Source: Paracraurococcus ruber (GTDB lineage Bacteria > Pseudomonadota > Alphaproteobacteria > Acetobacterales > Acetobacteraceae). From it: 64,000 nucleotides of DNA. A program made the position numbers and the translations under genes. Shown here piece after piece: positions 52,437 to 62,208 of the stretch (its first letter is position 1; every line of letters starts with the position of its first letter). Where the stretch lies: contig NZ_SMOA01000005.1 of NCBI RefSeq assembly GCF_004353985.1, positions 22,640-86,639 on the forward strand, read 5' to 3'. The notes beneath the pieces were generated by a model, which did not search any database, was not told where the DNA came from, and worked only from the letters and a program-made list of their open reading frames with translations.

Positions 52437-55057
52437 GCGCAGGTCTCCGGCTGCAGGACTTCGCCGATCGCGCGGCTGATGTCGTCGCGGGCGAGCTTCG
52501 GCAGGTGGCGGGCGAAGCCGGCGGCCATGCCGCGCTCCACATCCTCGGCGCCGGCATGGCCGGACAGGCCGATGACCGGCAGATGCGCCCAGCGCGGGTC
52601 GCGCTTCAGGGTGCGGCACAGCTCGTAGCCGTCCATCCCCGGCATCTCGATGTCGGTGACGACGAGGTCGGCGCGCTCGCCGGCCTCGAGCCGCGCCAGC
52701 GCCTCCTCGGCCGAGCCGGTCGCCAGCACCTCGAGCCCGCAGGAGCGGATGATCGGGCCGACCAGGCCGCGGAAGAAGGGGCTGTCGTCCACCATCAGCA
52801 CGCGGCGGCCACGCGGCCGGCGGGCGACGCTCGGCGGGCTGAACCAGGTGCCGGCGGTCTCGCCGACGAAGTGGCTGGCGTTCAGCAGCTCGACCGGCCG
52901 GCCGCCCACGAGGGCCGAGCCGATGGCCTCCGGGCGGCCGGAGCGCAGCTCGACATTGATGTCGCTCTCGACGATGTCGTCGATCGTGTCGACCACCAGG
53001 CCCATGCTGTTCTCGCCCTCGGCGAAGACCAGCACCGGCTTGCGCGTCCCCGGCTCGAAGGCCACGCCATGGTCGGCGGCGATCAGCGGCATCAGCTTGC
53101 CGCGGTATTTCGTCAGCATGCGGCCGCCGAGCTCGTGGATCTCGTCCACCGCGATCTCCTCGAGCCGGGCGACGAGGTCGAGCGGGATGGCCTTCGGCAT
53201 GCCCAGGCCGGCGCGCACCAGCAGCAGCGCCACCCGCTCCGACCCGTGCAGGCCTTCGGCCCCCGCGGCCGCCTGGACCCCGTCGCCGCCTGCCGAGGTG
53301 TCGAGCCGGCCGGCCCGCGCCAGGATGCCGTTCGGGTCGACGATCATGCAGACCGAACCGTCGCCGAGGATGGTGTTGCCCGAGTAGACGCCGATCTCCT
53401 TCAGCAGCGGCGCCACCGGCTTGACCACGATCTCCTCGGTGTCCTGGGCGCTGTCCACCACGATGCCGAATTCATAGGCGCCGACCCGGGTCACGATGAC
53501 CAAGCTGCCTTCCTTTCCCGGCTCGCCGCGCGGCAGGCCGAGCACGCTGCGCAGCGGCACCAGCGGCAGGAGCCGGTCGCGCAGCCGCAGCACCGGCGTA
53601 TCGCGGATGCGCTCGATCCGCCGCTCGCCACCCTCGCCGGCCTGGACCATCTCGGTCACCGAGATCTGCGGCACGGCGTAGCGCTGCCCGGCGCAATCGA
53701 CGATCAGCGCGCTGACGATGGCCAGGGTCAGCGGGATCTTGATGGTGAAGACCGAGCCCTTGCCCGGCTTGGTCGAGAGCTCGATGGTGCCGCCGATCCG
53801 CTCGACATTGGTGCGCACCACATCCATGCCGACGCCACGGCCGGAGACGTCGGTCACCGCCGCCGCGGTCGAGAAGCCCGAGCGGAAGATGAACTGGGCG
53901 ACCTGGTTGTCGCCCATGGCGGCGACCTCCGCCTCGGTCGCCAGGCCGCGCTCCACCGCCTTCTGCCGGATGCGTACCAGGTTCAGGCCGCGCCCGTCAT
54001 CCGACAGCGTCATGACGATGTGGCCGCCCTCGTGCGAGGCATGCAGCGCGATGATGCCGGTCTCGTCCTTGCCGGCGGCGACGCGCTCGGCCGGGCGCTC
54101 CAGCCCATGGTCGCAGGAGTTGCGGACCATATGGGTCAGCGGGTCGCGGATCATCTCCAGCACCTGCCGGTCCAGCTCGGTCTCGGCGCCGGTCATGCGC
54201 ATCTCGATCTTCTTGTCGAGATCGCGGGCGAGATCGCGGACGATGCGCGGCAGCTTGCTCCAGGCATTGCCGACCGGCTGCATCCGCGTCTTCATCACGT
54301 TCTCCTGCAGCTCGGAGACCACGTGGTTCAGGCGCTGCAGCGGGCCGGCGAAGCTGTTGTCGCGGCTGTTGCGCGAGAGCTGGAGGAGCTGGTTGCGGGT
54401 CAGTACCAGCTCGGAGACGCTGGTCATCAGCGTCTCCAGCAGGTCGAGGTTGACGCGGATGGACTGCGCCGCGCCCTCGCCGGCCGCGACGGGGCGGGCC
54501 TCGGCGCGCGGAGCCGGCACGGCAGCCGGGGCCAGGATAGGGGCTGGGGCTGGGGCGGGTGCCGGGACCGGTTCGGGGATGGGGATGTGCGCCGGCGTCG
54601 CGTCCCAGGCGGCGGCCAGTGCCGCCTCTTCCGCGGACAGGGTGGCCGCGGGCGGCGGCGGCGGTGCGGGCGTCGCAGACGCGCCTTCGTGCAGGGCATC
54701 GAGCCGGTTGATCAGCGCTTCGTCGTCGCCCTCGCCCTCGGACCCGGTGGCGCCGAGGTGGTCGGTGATCGCCTTCAGCACGTCAATGGCACCGAGGATC
54801 GCCGTCACCACCTCGGTCCCGGCCGCGAGGCGGTCCTTGCGGATGGCATCCAGCACGTTCTCGGCCGAATGCGCGACCCGGCGCAGTCGATTGAGGCCGA
54901 GGAAGCCGCAGGTGCCCTTGATGGTATGCACGGCGCGAAAGATGCGCGGCACCAAATCTGGCTCGGCCGCCCCGACCTCCAGCCGCAGCAGGTCGTTGTC
55001 GAGCGCACCGAGTGCCTCGACCGTCTCGGCGACGAAGTCCTGGACGAAGTCTTCCAC
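52433..55057 (-). CDS. cheA: hybrid chemotaxis kinase CheA with C-terminal receiver (cluster 2)
   Basis: An 874-aa hybrid. The Hpt domain has H44 (RAVHTIKGTCGFLGL). A Pro/Ala linker (about 130-195) is followed by the dimerisation helices (LLETLMTSVSELVLTRNQLLQL) and the HATPase (HMVRNSCDHGLE, DDGRGLN, GRGVGMDVV). Then come a first CheW-like region (about 450-590), a further coupling-like segment (about 610-740) and a receiver domain (about 750-865) with phosphoacceptor in VVTDIEMPGMDG. The C-terminal receiver may act as a phosphate sink. It is first in the operon and divergent from cheY-cheZ. Confidence 0.95.
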   Translation of the reverse strand: MEDFVQDFVAETVEALGALDNDLLRLEVGAAEPDLVPRIFRAVHTIKGTCGFLGLNRLRRVAHSAENVLDAIRKDRLAAGTEVVTAILGAIDVLKAITDHLGATGSEGEGDDEALINRLDALHEGASATPAPPPPPAATLSAEEAALAAAWDATPAHIPIPEPVPAPAPAPAPILAPAAVPAPRAEARPVAAGEGAAQSIRVNLDLLETLMTSVSELVLTRNQLLQLSRNSRDNSFAGPLQRLNHVVSELQENVMKTRMQPVGNAWSKLPRIVRDLARDLDKKIEMRMTGAETELDRQVLEMIRDPLTHMVRNSCDHGLERPAERVAAGKDETGIIALHASHEGGHIVMTLSDDGRGLNLVRIRQKAVERGLATEAEVAAMGDNQVAQFIFRSGFSTAAAVTDVSGRGVGMDVVRTNVERIGGTIELSTKPGKGSVFTIKIPLTLAIVSALIVDCAGQRYAVPQISVTEMVQAGEGGERRIERIRDTPVLRLRDRLLPLVPLRSVLGLPRGEPGKEGSLVIVTRVGAYEFGIVVDSAQDTEEIVVKPVAPLLKEIGVYSGNTILGDGSVCMIVDPNGILARAGRLDTSAGGDGVQAAAGAEGLHGSERVALLLVRAGLGMPKAIPLDLVARLEEIAVDEIHELGGRMLTKYRGKLMPLIAADHGVAFEPGTRKPVLVFAEGENSMGLVVDTIDDIVESDINVELRSGRPEAIGSALVGGRPVELLNASHFVGETAGTWFSPPSVARRPRGRRVLMVDDSPFFRGLVGPIIRSCGLEVLATGSAEEALARLEAGERADLVVTDIEMPGMDGYELCRTLKRDPRWAHLPVIGLSGHAGAEDVERGMAAGFARHLPKLARDDISRAIGEVLQPETCA

Positions 55058-55079
55058 GCCGCGCCTCCGGCCGAGCTAT

Positions 55080-55150
55080 GCGAAAAAACGCTTGCTATGA
55101 GTAGCGCCAGAAGGCGAGTTTCGCAACGCAAATTCAACTCTTGCGAAAAA
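55080..55150. promoter_or_regulatory. divergent flagellar-type promoter region between cheA and cheY
   Basis: This AT-rich interval holds GCGAAAAA at 55080-55087 and 55143-55150 (plus strand), and TTTCGCAA at 55119-55126, which is the reverse complement of TTGCGAAA at 55141-55148. The two 8-bp arms form an inverted repeat with a 14-bp spacer. One arm faces the minus-strand cheA operon and the other the plus-strand cheY operon, so it could control both. Confidence 0.55.
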
Positions 55151-55197
55151 TAGCTGTTCCGGCTTGGCTAGGCCAACTTGCGTAGAGAGGCTTGGCC

Positions 55198-55560
55198 GTG
55201 AAGATCCTTGTCGTGGATGATTACCCGACCATGCGCCGCATCGTGCGAAACTTGCTCGATCAGATCGGCCACAAGGATGTCGAGGAGGCCGGCGACGGCG
55301 TCGCGGCGCTGGAGCGCGTCCGCACCACCCGCTTCGACCTGGTCATCTCCGACTGGAACATGGAGCCGATGACCGGGCTCGACCTGCTGAAGCAGATCCG
55401 CGCCGATGCCGGCCTGGCGAGGATGCCCTTCATCATGGTCACGGCCGAGAGCAAGACCGAGAACGTCATCGCCGCCAAGCAGGCCGGTGCGTCGCAGTAC
55501 ATCGTCAAGCCGTTCACGGCGGAAACCCTGAAGGCGAAGATCGCCGCCGTCATGGGTTGA
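55198..55560 (+). CDS. cheY: CheY response regulator of the flagellar cluster
   Basis: A 120-aa receiver: D7-D8, phosphoacceptor D52 ([13 protein letters not shown]), T82 (VTAES) and K104 (IVKPF). The S-D-W-N-M-x-P-M-x-G motif and length are those of motor-binding CheY proteins, and the partner phosphatase CheZ follows 8 bases later. The GTG at 55198 is preferred because a GAGAGG ribosome binding site ends seven bases upstream; the TTG at 55192 is too close to it. Confidence 0.93.
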   Translation: MKILVVDDYPTMRRIVRNLLDQIGHKDVEEAGDGVAALERVRTTRFDLVISDWNMEPMTGLDLLKQIRADAGLARMPFIMVTAESKTENVIAAKQAGASQYIVKPFTAETLKAKIAAVMG

Positions 55561-55568
55561 GCGGGGCC

Positions 55569-56123
55569 ATGCACACCCTGCCCCAGACCTGGGCGGCCGA
55601 GCACGCCGACAGCCTCCTTCAGGCCCGGGCGGAAATGGGCCAGATGGCCGCCCTGCTGGCCGAGACGCGCCTTGCGGTCATCGGCCTTGCGCCGCCGCCC
55701 GGTGCACCGCCGCCGCTCGGCGAGGCGAACGATACGCTCGATCTCGTGGTGCTCGAGACCGAGCGTGCGGCCTTCGAGATCATGCGCCAGGCCGAGCGCG
55801 TGCAGGCCGCCGCCATCCGACTGGACGGCACGGCCGGCGCCGCCCATGCCGCCGACGCGGCCGAAGTGAACGAGGCGGCGACCGCCATCGTGATGGCCTG
55901 CATCTTCCAGGACATCACGGGACAGCGCATCCGCAAAGTCATCGGCGCCCTGCGGGAGGTGGAGGCGCGGGTCGCCCGGCTGACGAAGCTTCTGGGGATC
56001 GCGCCGGAGGAGGTGCGGACCGTCCAGCAGGCCGAGGCTGCTGCCGATCCGCTGCTAAACGGCCCGAGTTCCCCCGCCCAGGGCGGCCTCGGCCAGGGCG
56101 CCGTCGACGACATCTTCGCATAA
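55569..56123 (+). CDS. cheZ: CheY-phosphate phosphatase CheZ
   Basis: A 184-aa CheZ-family protein. The catalytic motif ACIFQDITGQRIRKV carries D115 and Q119, with the four-residue spacing of D143/Q147 in E. coli CheZ. The C-terminus GLGQGAVDDIFA resembles the CheY-binding tail. The protein is shorter than the 214-aa enterobacterial form. It lies between cheY and fliK, in line with control of motor switching. Confidence 0.88.
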   Translation: MHTLPQTWAAEHADSLLQARAEMGQMAALLAETRLAVIGLAPPPGAPPPLGEANDTLDLVVLETERAAFEIMRQAERVQAAAIRLDGTAGAAHAADAAEVNEAATAIVMACIFQDITGQRIRKVIGALREVEARVARLTKLLGIAPEEVRTVQQAEAAADPLLNGPSSPAQGGLGQGAVDDIFA

Positions 56124-56152
56124 CCCGCGCCCGGCGGAGCCAAGGCCGAACC

Positions 56153-57505
56153 ATGCCTCTCTCGATCGCTGCCGGGCCCCTTCTGGCACCCGCCCCAGCC
56201 ACGCCACCCGCCAATGGCGCCGCAACGGCCGCCGATACGGAGGGCTTTGCCGCCCTGCTGGCCGGCGGGCCGATGCCTGCCGTGACGCCAGCCCTCGGCG
56301 TCCCGCCGGCGAAGGGCCTGCCGCAGGCGCCCCGGCCGGTGCTGCCGCCGGCCGACCTGTTCGCCGAGGCGGGCGTGCCGGCCATGCGCGGCGCAGTGCC
56401 GCTGCAATCCCCGGCACCCGACGCGGCGGATCCGGCGCTGCCGGGCACGGAAGCCGCGGCGACCGAGGATCCTGGCGCAGCCGCACCACTGCCGGAGAGC
56501 CCGCCACAACCCCCGCCGGCGCTGGTGGCGATGCTGCCGCCTGCGATCCCGGCCCCGGCCTCTCCCCCCCCGCCACTGCCCGGCATGGCGCTCGTGGCCG
56601 GGACGGCCGATGCCGCCGCCGCAGCCCCCGGCAGCCCGTCCGATCCCGCGCCGCCGGACAAGGTGGCCACGATCGACAAGCCCGAGGCGACTGCCGGCTC
56701 GCCCGCCCCGGCGGCCGCCCCGCTTCCGGCCCAGGGCCAGATCGCATCCAGGCAGGCGGCACCTGGACAGGCGACGCCGCCATCGGCGCGTGCCGATCGA
56801 AATGCGAAACTCCTGCAGCCTTCACTGTTGGAGCGGCGCATCGCCCGACCCGGGCCGGAGCCGGCCGAGCCGACCGGGCCCGCTCTCCCCTTGGTCGCCG
56901 CGCCACCGCCTGCAGCCGTGCCGAGGGACGCCGAGACACCTGCCTCCCCGCCGCCAAGCGCGCTGTCGGCGGTGGCCGATCGCGTGCCCGATCCGGCGCC
57001 CGCCACCGCGATCGCCGGTCCCGCCCCGGCCCTGCCGCGGCCGGAGGCGACGCCGCGCAGCACGCCGGACGTGCAGGCCATGCCGGTGCCGCCGCGGCTG
57101 ATGGCGGAAGCGGGGCATCAGGTCGCGCTGCGCGTCGCCCGCGCCGCGGAGCACCGCATCGAGACCATCTCGGTCGATCTCCGCCCACCCGAACTCGGCC
57201 GGGTCGAGGTGCGGCTGAGCTTCCGCGACGGTGCCGTCCACCAGGTGGTCGTCGCGGCGGATCGACCGGAGACCTTCCAGTCCTTCAGCCAGGACCGCAG
57301 CCAGCTGGAACAGCAGCTTGCGCGCGCCGGCATCGAGCTGGGCGCCGGCGGGCTCGACCTGCGGCAGGGCGATGGAGGCCGGCCGGAGGCCGAGGCGCGC
57401 CCGCCCGCCGGGTCGCCCGGCTTCGCCGCCGCGGAGGACACCGCCGAGCCGCCGGTCGCGCAGCGCCTGCGCGCCCTCGACAGCCTCATCGACATCATCG
57501 CCTGA
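56153..57505 (+). CDS. fliK: flagellar hook-length control protein FliK
   Basis: A 450-aa protein. The first 310 residues are extremely Pro/Ala-rich and likely extended, as needed for the molecular-ruler function. The C-terminal Flg_hook domain reads [58 protein letters not shown]. It precedes flgD by 20 bases, a conserved neighbourhood. Confidence 0.9.
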   Translation: MPLSIAAGPLLAPAPATPPANGAATAADTEGFAALLAGGPMPAVTPALGVPPAKGLPQAPRPVLPPADLFAEAGVPAMRGAVPLQSPAPDAADPALPGTEAAATEDPGAAAPLPESPPQPPPALVAMLPPAIPAPASPPPPLPGMALVAGTADAAAAAPGSPSDPAPPDKVATIDKPEATAGSPAPAAAPLPAQGQIASRQAAPGQATPPSARADRNAKLLQPSLLERRIARPGPEPAEPTGPALPLVAAPPPAAVPRDAETPASPPPSALSAVADRVPDPAPATAIAGPAPALPRPEATPRSTPDVQAMPVPPRLMAEAGHQVALRVARAAEHRIETISVDLRPPELGRVEVRLSFRDGAVHQVVVAADRPETFQSFSQDRSQLEQQLARAGIELGAGGLDLRQGDGGRPEAEARPPAGSPGFAAAEDTAEPPVAQRLRALDSLIDIIA

Positions 57506-57525
57506 GCCAGAGCGGAGCACCCCAG

Positions 57526-58212
57526 ATGGCCACCACCCCGATCACCGGCATCAGCGGCGCCAGCACCCTGGCCTCCCAGCAGACGAACGCGACGAAGACC
57601 CTTGGCAGCGTCAACCAGGACCTAGACCGCTTCCTGACGCTGCTGACCGCGCAGCTGAAGTACCAGGACCCGATGAAGCCGACCGATGCGACGCAATTCG
57701 TCGCGCAGCTCGCGCAGTTCTCCCAGGTGGAGCAGCAGACGAAGAGCAACACGTTGCTGCAGAAGCTGGCCGATGCGTCCTCCGGCGGCCAGCTGACCCA
57801 GGTTGCGGCCCTGATCGGCAAGCAGGTGACGGCCGCGGCGAACAGCCTGGCGCTGCCGGCCTCCGGCGCCGCCGCGCCCGTCTCGGTCACCGTCGACCAG
57901 GTGTCGCTCAGCAACCCGAGGCTGCTGGTGAAGGACGCCGCCGGCACAGTGCTGCGCAGCATCCCGGTCGGCAGCGGCACCAGCACCGTGAATTTCGACG
58001 GCAACGACGCCAAGGGGAACCGCCTGCCGGCGGATACCTACGCGCTGAGCGTGGTCGGCAACGATTCCAAGGGCCAGGCGCAGGCCGCTGGCAGCATCAG
58101 CACCGCCGGGCGCGTGACGGAGGTGCGCACCCAGGCGAGCGGAGGCTACCGGCTGGTCCTGCAGGATGGCCGCACGGTGGATGCCGCCGGCCTGACCAGC
58201 CTGACGCAATAG
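57526..58212 (+). CDS. flgD: flagellar hook-capping protein FlgD
   Basis: A 228-aa protein with the FlgD N-terminal hallmark [44 protein letters not shown], then the Tudor/Ig-like core ([45 protein letters not shown]). It scaffolds polymerisation of hook protein. The hook gene itself (flgE) is not in the window. It ends the cheY-cheZ-fliK-flgD unit. Confidence 0.95.
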   Translation: MATTPITGISGASTLASQQTNATKTLGSVNQDLDRFLTLLTAQLKYQDPMKPTDATQFVAQLAQFSQVEQQTKSNTLLQKLADASSGGQLTQVAALIGKQVTAAANSLALPASGAAAPVSVTVDQVSLSNPRLLVKDAAGTVLRSIPVGSGTSTVNFDGNDAKGNRLPADTYALSVVGNDSKGQAQAAGSISTAGRVTEVRTQASGGYRLVLQDGRTVDAAGLTSLTQ

Positions 58213-58325
58213 CCGCGCCGCGCGAGCCGGCGCCGCGTGCCTCACCAGCCTGCCGGCCGCCGGCCGCATCCGGCGGTCGTGCTGATTCCCGCTCTCTGCA
58301 ACGACCGTCAGTGAGACCTCGTCCC

Positions 58326-60035
58326 ATGGCCCTCTTCGAGAACCAAAAGGTCCGCACCAAGCTCGCCATCTCCTTCGGTGCGCTCGTGGTCCTCTTCGCC
58401 GGCGTCGGCGCCATGTCTGCGCAGCGCCTAGCCATCGTCAACGGCGCGACCGAGCAGCTCGCCGGCAATTGGATGCCGACCATCGACCTGCTCGGCCAGC
58501 TCGGCATGAACCTCGCGCGCCATCGCGCCGCGCTGAGCCAGATGCTGTTGATCCGGGACCCGGAGGTGGCGGTGCGGTCGATGCGGGTGATGCACGACAC
58601 GCAGGAGGCGCTGATGGAGAATTGGCGCGCCTACCAGCCGCTGATCGTGCCTGGCGACGAGGAACAGCTGGCCGGCCGGATCCGGCCGCTGCTGGAGGAG
58701 TACCGGTCGCAGGCGGACCAGGTCGTCAACCTGGCGCGCGGGCAGAACAGCGACGCGGCGGTGAAGCTCTTCACCAGCGCCTTCGAGACCTACCAGAACG
58801 CGATGGACGCCATCCGCGCGGACCAGCAGTTCAACCGCGCGCAGGGCATTGCGGAAGGCCAGGCGGCGAAGGAAGCCTATGAACGGGCGCTCTGGGTCAT
58901 CGGCCTGGCGACGCTGCTGGCGGCGACCATGGCCGCGGCTTCGGCCGCCTGGCTGAACAGGCAGGTCGTATCGCGGGTGGTGCGGCTGTCCGCCGTGACC
59001 CGGCAGCTGGCCCAGCGCGACTACGCCTTCGACCTGCCCTGCGCGGGGCGCCAGGACGAGATCGGCGACCTCGCCCGCGCCATCGACGAGTGCCGCGTCG
59101 GCCTGCGGCAGGCGGATGCGCTGGCGGCGGAGCAAGCGGCGGACCATGCGGCGCGGCTGGCGCGGGCCGAGCGACTGGCGGGACTGCTGCGCGGGTTCGA
59201 GGCGAAGGTGCGGCACACGGTGGAGGTGCTTGCGGCGGCGGTGGCGCAGCTGCAGGGCACCGCGCGCGCCATGTCGGGCAGCGCCGAGGGCACGCTGGAG
59301 CGGGCCGGCGCGGTGGCCGCAGCGGCCGAGCAGACCAGCGCCAACGTGCAGACCGTGGCGGCGGCGGCCGAGGAGCTCTCGGCCTCGATCGCCGAGATCA
59401 CCCGGCAGGTGTCGCAGAGCTCCAAGGTGGCCGGCCAGGCGGTGGCGGAGGCGAAGCGGACCGACGAGGTGGTGCGGGGCCTGGCCGAGGGGGCGCAGCG
59501 GATCGGCGAGGTGATGCGGCTGATCACCACCATCGCCGGGCAGACCAACCTGCTGGCGCTGAACGCGACCATCGAGGCGGCGCGGGCCGGCGAGGCGGGC
59601 AAGGGCTTCGCGGTGGTGGCGTCGGAGGTGAAGAACCTGGCGGCGCAGACCGCCAAGGCGACGGAGGAGATCGCGGCGCAGGTGGGCGCGATGCAGTCGG
59701 CGACCGGCGATGCGGTGGGCGCGATCCAGGCGATCGGGACGCGGATCGGCGAGGTGAGCGAGATCGCCGCCGCCATTGCCGCTGCCGTCGAGGAGCAGGG
59801 TGCGGCGACGGCGGAGATCGCCCGCAACGTGCAGCAGGCGGCATCCGGCACGCAGAGCGTCTCGGGCGCGATCGGCGCGGTCAGCCGCGCCGCCGGGGAG
59901 GCGCGGACGGCGGCCGGCGCGGTTGCCTCCGCCTCGGAGGACCTGGCGCGGCAGGCACAAACCCTCGACCAGGAGGTCGGCGGCTTCCTCGCCAACGTCG
60001 CCACAATCGAATCCGACACGCGCCGCGCCGGATAG
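58326..60035 (+). CDS. methyl-accepting chemotaxis protein, twin A
   Basis: A 569-aa transmembrane MCP: membrane segments at about residues 14-32 and 196-215, and a periplasmic helical sensor between them ([48 protein letters not shown]), 4HB-like. HAMP follows, then a signalling domain with tip [42 protein letters not shown]. From residue 259 to the end the protein is identical to twin B. No C-terminal CheR-docking pentapeptide. It lies 113 bases after flgD. Confidence 0.92.
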   Translation: MALFENQKVRTKLAISFGALVVLFAGVGAMSAQRLAIVNGATEQLAGNWMPTIDLLGQLGMNLARHRAALSQMLLIRDPEVAVRSMRVMHDTQEALMENWRAYQPLIVPGDEEQLAGRIRPLLEEYRSQADQVVNLARGQNSDAAVKLFTSAFETYQNAMDAIRADQQFNRAQGIAEGQAAKEAYERALWVIGLATLLAATMAAASAAWLNRQVVSRVVRLSAVTRQLAQRDYAFDLPCAGRQDEIGDLARAIDECRVGLRQADALAAEQAADHAARLARAERLAGLLRGFEAKVRHTVEVLAAAVAQLQGTARAMSGSAEGTLERAGAVAAAAEQTSANVQTVAAAAEELSASIAEITRQVSQSSKVAGQAVAEAKRTDEVVRGLAEGAQRIGEVMRLITTIAGQTNLLALNATIEAARAGEAGKGFAVVASEVKNLAAQTAKATEEIAAQVGAMQSATGDAVGAIQAIGTRIGEVSEIAAAIAAAVEEQGAATAEIARNVQQAASGTQSVSGAIGAVSRAAGEARTAAGAVASASEDLARQAQTLDQEVGGFLANVATIESDTRRAG

Positions 60036-60036
60036 G
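59099..60036 (+). repeat. 938-bp direct repeat, copy 1 (MCP signalling domain)
   Basis: It matches 61080-62017 at a constant offset of 1981 bases. I see only three base differences, all in the first 85 bases, and none in the rest. The repeat ends right at the stop codons. It covers the C-terminal 311 codons of both MCP genes. Confidence 0.95.
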
Positions 60037-60303
60037 GCAATGAGTGGCGCCGCCCCTGCCCTGGCGTGGCCGTCCGGTTGCCGCCCGAAGCATCGCGGCA
60101 TGTGCACGGCGCGCCGCGGCTTGCTCCCGCGCGGGTCGCGGCCTTGCTCGGGTGCCGGGATGCGCGACCCCGCTGCTTGAAATCCGGCCTCTGTTGGACG
60201 CCGCGCCGGACGAACCGCGCCATCCGCTCCCGCAGGCCACCGCCACAGGTCCGGACGACTCCGGCCCGCCCACTTCCGACAGCCGGACAAGGAGCCCGCC
60301 CGG

Positions 60304-62016
60304 ATGCTCAGCGCCTTCAGGACATCTCTTGGAACCCGCCTCTACGCGCTGATCGCCTTGCTGGCGACCAGTGCCCTGGGCTCGGCTGTCGCCGGCTTCC
60401 TCATGCTGTGCAGCTACGAGCAACAGGTGGTGGAAGCCGCCCGCGCGGCGGAGGCATCGCGATTGGCGGCGAAGGTGGACGCGCATGTCCTGGCGGTGGT
60501 GATGGATAGCCGCGGGCTCTACATGTCCAAGGACAAGGCGGAAGCCCAGCGCTTCAGCAACGGGATGCGCGAACGCCTGGAGCGGCTGCGCAGCGATCTG
60601 GGCCTGTGGCGGCCGCTGGTCCCGCCCGCCGCGACCGAAGCCTTCGGGCAGTTGGAACGCGCTGCCGATGAGTTCATCCGCTACCGCTCCGAGTTGCTGC
60701 GGATAGGCATCGAGGAAGGGGCGGCGGTGGCGGAGCGCACCGGCAACAACGAGCAGAACCGGTCGTCGCGCCAGGCCCTGAACCGCGCCATCGAGGACAG
60801 CGGCAAGGCGGCCGCGGTGCGCGGCGCGGAGCTGCAGGCGGCGGCAACGGCCGCAGGCCAGCGGCTGGCCTGGTTGCTGCTCGGCCTCACCGGCGTGGTG
60901 GTCCTAGTCCTCGGGTTCGGCGTGGTGACGGTGGTGCAGCGGTCCATCCTTGCCCCCCTCGCCGCCATGACCGCCCATCTCGGCCGCATGGCGGCAGGGG
61001 ACCGGCAGGACCCGGTGCCCGGCACCGACCGCGCCGACGAGGTCGGCTGCATGGCCGTGGCGGCCGAGCAGCTGCGCAACGGCCTGCGGCAGGCGGATGC
61101 GCTGGCGGCGGAGCAGGCGGCGGACCATGCGGCGCGGCTGGCGCGGGCGGAGCGGCTGGCGGGACTGCTGCGCGGGTTCGAGGCGAAGGTGCGGCACACG
61201 GTGGAGGTGCTTGCGGCGGCGGTGGCGCAGCTGCAGGGCACCGCGCGCGCCATGTCGGGCAGCGCCGAGGGCACGCTGGAGCGGGCCGGCGCGGTGGCCG
61301 CAGCGGCCGAGCAGACCAGCGCCAACGTGCAGACCGTGGCGGCGGCGGCCGAGGAGCTCTCGGCCTCGATCGCCGAGATCACCCGGCAGGTGTCGCAGAG
61401 CTCCAAGGTGGCCGGCCAGGCGGTGGCGGAGGCGAAGCGGACCGACGAGGTGGTGCGGGGCCTGGCCGAGGGGGCGCAGCGGATCGGCGAGGTGATGCGG
61501 CTGATCACCACCATCGCCGGGCAGACCAACCTGCTGGCGCTGAACGCGACCATCGAGGCGGCGCGGGCCGGCGAGGCGGGCAAGGGCTTCGCGGTGGTGG
61601 CGTCGGAGGTGAAGAACCTGGCGGCGCAGACCGCCAAGGCGACGGAGGAGATCGCGGCGCAGGTGGGCGCGATGCAGTCGGCGACCGGCGATGCGGTGGG
61701 CGCGATCCAGGCGATCGGGACGCGGATCGGCGAGGTGAGCGAGATCGCCGCCGCCATTGCCGCTGCCGTCGAGGAGCAGGGTGCGGCGACGGCGGAGATC
61801 GCCCGCAACGTGCAGCAGGCGGCATCCGGCACGCAGAGCGTCTCGGGCGCGATCGGCGCGGTCAGCCGCGCCGCCGGGGAGGCGCGGACGGCGGCCGGCG
61901 CGGTTGCCTCCGCCTCGGAGGACCTGGCGCGGCAGGCACAAACCCTCGACCAGGAGGTCGGCGGCTTCCTCGCCAACGTCGCCACAATCGAATCCGACAC
62001 GCGCCGCGCCGGATAG
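60304..62016 (+). CDS. methyl-accepting chemotaxis protein, twin B
   Basis: A 570-aa transmembrane MCP. The N-terminal half differs from twin A: membrane segment 1 at about 13-35 ([21 protein letters not shown]), a periplasmic helical sensor ([34 protein letters not shown]), and membrane segment 2 near 185-208 ([23 protein letters not shown]). The HAMP and signalling region from [20 protein letters not shown] on is identical to twin A. The two receptors thus pair different sensors with the same output domain. Confidence 0.92.
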   Translation: MLSAFRTSLGTRLYALIALLATSALGSAVAGFLMLCSYEQQVVEAARAAEASRLAAKVDAHVLAVVMDSRGLYMSKDKAEAQRFSNGMRERLERLRSDLGLWRPLVPPAATEAFGQLERAADEFIRYRSELLRIGIEEGAAVAERTGNNEQNRSSRQALNRAIEDSGKAAAVRGAELQAAATAAGQRLAWLLLGLTGVVVLVLGFGVVTVVQRSILAPLAAMTAHLGRMAAGDRQDPVPGTDRADEVGCMAVAAEQLRNGLRQADALAAEQAADHAARLARAERLAGLLRGFEAKVRHTVEVLAAAVAQLQGTARAMSGSAEGTLERAGAVAAAAEQTSANVQTVAAAAEELSASIAEITRQVSQSSKVAGQAVAEAKRTDEVVRGLAEGAQRIGEVMRLITTIAGQTNLLALNATIEAARAGEAGKGFAVVASEVKNLAAQTAKATEEIAAQVGAMQSATGDAVGAIQAIGTRIGEVSEIAAAIAAAVEEQGAATAEIARNVQQAASGTQSVSGAIGAVSRAAGEARTAAGAVASASEDLARQAQTLDQEVGGFLANVATIESDTRRAG

Positions 62017-62017
62017 G
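61080..62017 (+). repeat. 938-bp direct repeat, copy 2 (MCP signalling domain)
   Basis: Second copy of the repeat at 59099-60036. Differences visible are AGCAGG against AGCAAG and GCGGAGCGGC against GCCGAGCGAC. Near-identity including third codon positions indicates recent duplication or gene conversion. Confidence 0.95.
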
Positions 62018-62208
62018 TCGGATCGCGGGGCCATGCCTGGTCCGAAGCGTGCGGCGCTTCCGTTGCCAGAGGGTGACGGCATGACCGCCTTCGGCGCTGA
62101 GCGTATGCTGCCGCAGGGCATGGGCGAAAGAGGCACCGTGCGGCACGGCTGCTTGCTTCGGCGCCGGTAGGATCCGCCTGGCAATCCCGCCGGGCACGAC
62201 CTCACGCG

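Noticed and set aside
52505..55153. Plus-strand open frame of 882 codons opposite the cluster-2 cheA
   Set aside because: Antisense shadow; the CheA domains on the minus strand are unambiguous.
59099..62017. The 938-bp MCP repeat as a mobile element
   Set aside because: It ends at the stop codons and begins inside a coding region, with no inverted repeats or transposase; duplication or gene conversion explains it.
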